In this document: one piece after another, positions 12,260 to 12,402 of the stretch
Position numbering within the stretch: position 1 is the first letter of the stretch
Layout: every line of letters begins with the position of its first letter
Assembly (NCBI GenBank): GCA_025935655.1
Contig: JAICUV010000084.1
Location: 1 to 12,402 of the forward strand
Length of the DNA: 12,402 nucleotides
Direction: 5' to 3'
Origin: Chloroflexota bacterium
GTDB taxonomy: Bacteria; Chloroflexota; Limnocylindria; Limnocylindrales; CSP1-4
The notes under the pieces: generated by a model
Database searches by the model: none
Seen by the model: the letters and a program-made list of their open reading frames with translations, nothing else
Told to the model about the DNA's origin: nothing
Position numbers and translations under genes: made by a program

Positions 12260-12285
12260 AAGTGGCGCGAAGTGGTGGAAAGTGG
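12260..12285 (+). promoter_or_regulatory. MraZ box: three AAGTGG repeats at 10-bp period
   Basis: AAGTGG occurs at 12260-12265, 12270-12275 and 12280-12285, exactly one helical turn apart. MraZ is known to bind short GTG-containing direct repeats of 10-bp period upstream of its own gene (TGGGN5 in E. coli, AAAGTG-type in mollicutes). Position at the predicted transcription start suggests autorepression of the dcw cluster. Confidence 0.85.
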
Positions 12286-12346
12286 GGAAACAGCCGGCAA
12301 CGGTGAGGCCCCTCGGAGCTCAATCCACCCGGCGCTACCCGACGTC

Positions 12347-12351
12347 AGGAG
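12347..12351 (+). promoter_or_regulatory. Ribosome binding site of mraZ
   Basis: AGGAG ends 10 nt before the GTG at 12362. It supports GTG as the start; no ATG lies in a suitable position. Confidence 0.55.
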
Positions 12352-12361
12352 CAGCGGATCG

Positions 12362-12402
12362 GTGTTCACCGGCGAGTACCGGCACGCGGTCGACGACAAG
12401 GG
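12362..12402 (+). CDS. mraZ: Transcriptional regulator MraZ, 5' end (cut by window edge)
   Basis: Only the first 13 codons are present. From the GTG start they read (M)FTGEYRHAVDDKG, matching the very conserved MraZ N-terminus MFxGEYxHxxDxKGR. MraZ is an AbrB-fold, ring-forming DNA-binding protein that controls the division and cell-wall (dcw) cluster, usually followed by rsmH (mraW), ftsL and the mur genes, which should lie to the right of this window. The upstream triple repeat and promoter support the identification. Confidence 0.9.
   Translation, partial: MFTGEYRHAVDDK

Noticed and set aside
1..12402. CRISPR array, toxin-antitoxin, prophage, insertion sequence, tRNA or retron-like system
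   Set aside because: No regular spaced repeats, transposase or integrase motifs, terminal inverted repeats, cloverleaf, or reverse transcriptase motifs were seen; the RNase H gene is the housekeeping-type family and not a retroelement fragment.

Overview
The window is a very GC-rich (roughly 70% by eye) chromosomal segment from a free-living, respiring bacterium. The most likely source is a member of the Chloroflexota, for example the Limnocylindria/Ellin6529 type. This rests on an F420-type (Ddn-like) reductase, a cysteine-module plus LysM membrane protein of a kind I associate with Chloroflexota, and several genes whose -10 box lies only 6 nt before the ATG (leaderless type). An actinobacterium is the main alternative. 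No mobile element, tRNA, CRISPR array or phage gene was seen.

Left part (1-4199), mostly minus strand: the 3' end of a methylmalonyl-CoA epimerase gene (+) meets a convergent minus-strand set. Read in the minus direction this set is sucC, sucD, a DinB-family protein, a 156-aa unknown protein and a Ddn-like reductase. sucC and sucD overlap by 4 nt, and the DinB gene starts with TTG 3 nt after sucD.

Middle (4200-9870), plus strand: a 224-nt divergent control region separates sucCD from icd (isocitrate dehydrogenase), followed by sdhC-sdhD-sdhA-sdhB, a ribonuclease HI-family gene and an SGNH hydrolase, with gaps of 34 nt or less. Isocitrate dehydrogenase, succinyl-CoA ligase and succinate dehydrogenase are thus encoded in one divergent TCA-cycle block. 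Methylmalonyl-CoA epimerase at the left edge would supply succinyl-CoA from propionyl-CoA, directly upstream of the sucCD step.

Right part (9871-12402): the RNase P RNA gene (rnpB), recognised from its conserved core and a perfect 15-bp P1 helix; a small minus-strand cysteine protein; a LysM membrane protein; a small single-pass membrane protein; two strong hairpins, the second a textbook intrinsic terminator; then a near-consensus promoter, three AAGTGG repeats at 10-bp period (a MraZ box) and the first codons of mraZ, which normally opens the division/cell-wall (dcw) cluster.

Nothing here is a clear new defence or mobile system. The most interesting signals are regulatory: the shared CTAGA(A/C)T / CTACACT -10 boxes with leaderless spacing, the 19-bp inverted repeat in the sucC/icd divergent region, a 14-bp palindrome at the end of the DinB gene, and the MraZ box. 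Two protein points also stand out: the mixed coenzyme determinants of the isocitrate dehydrogenase, and extra histidines in SdhC/SdhD.
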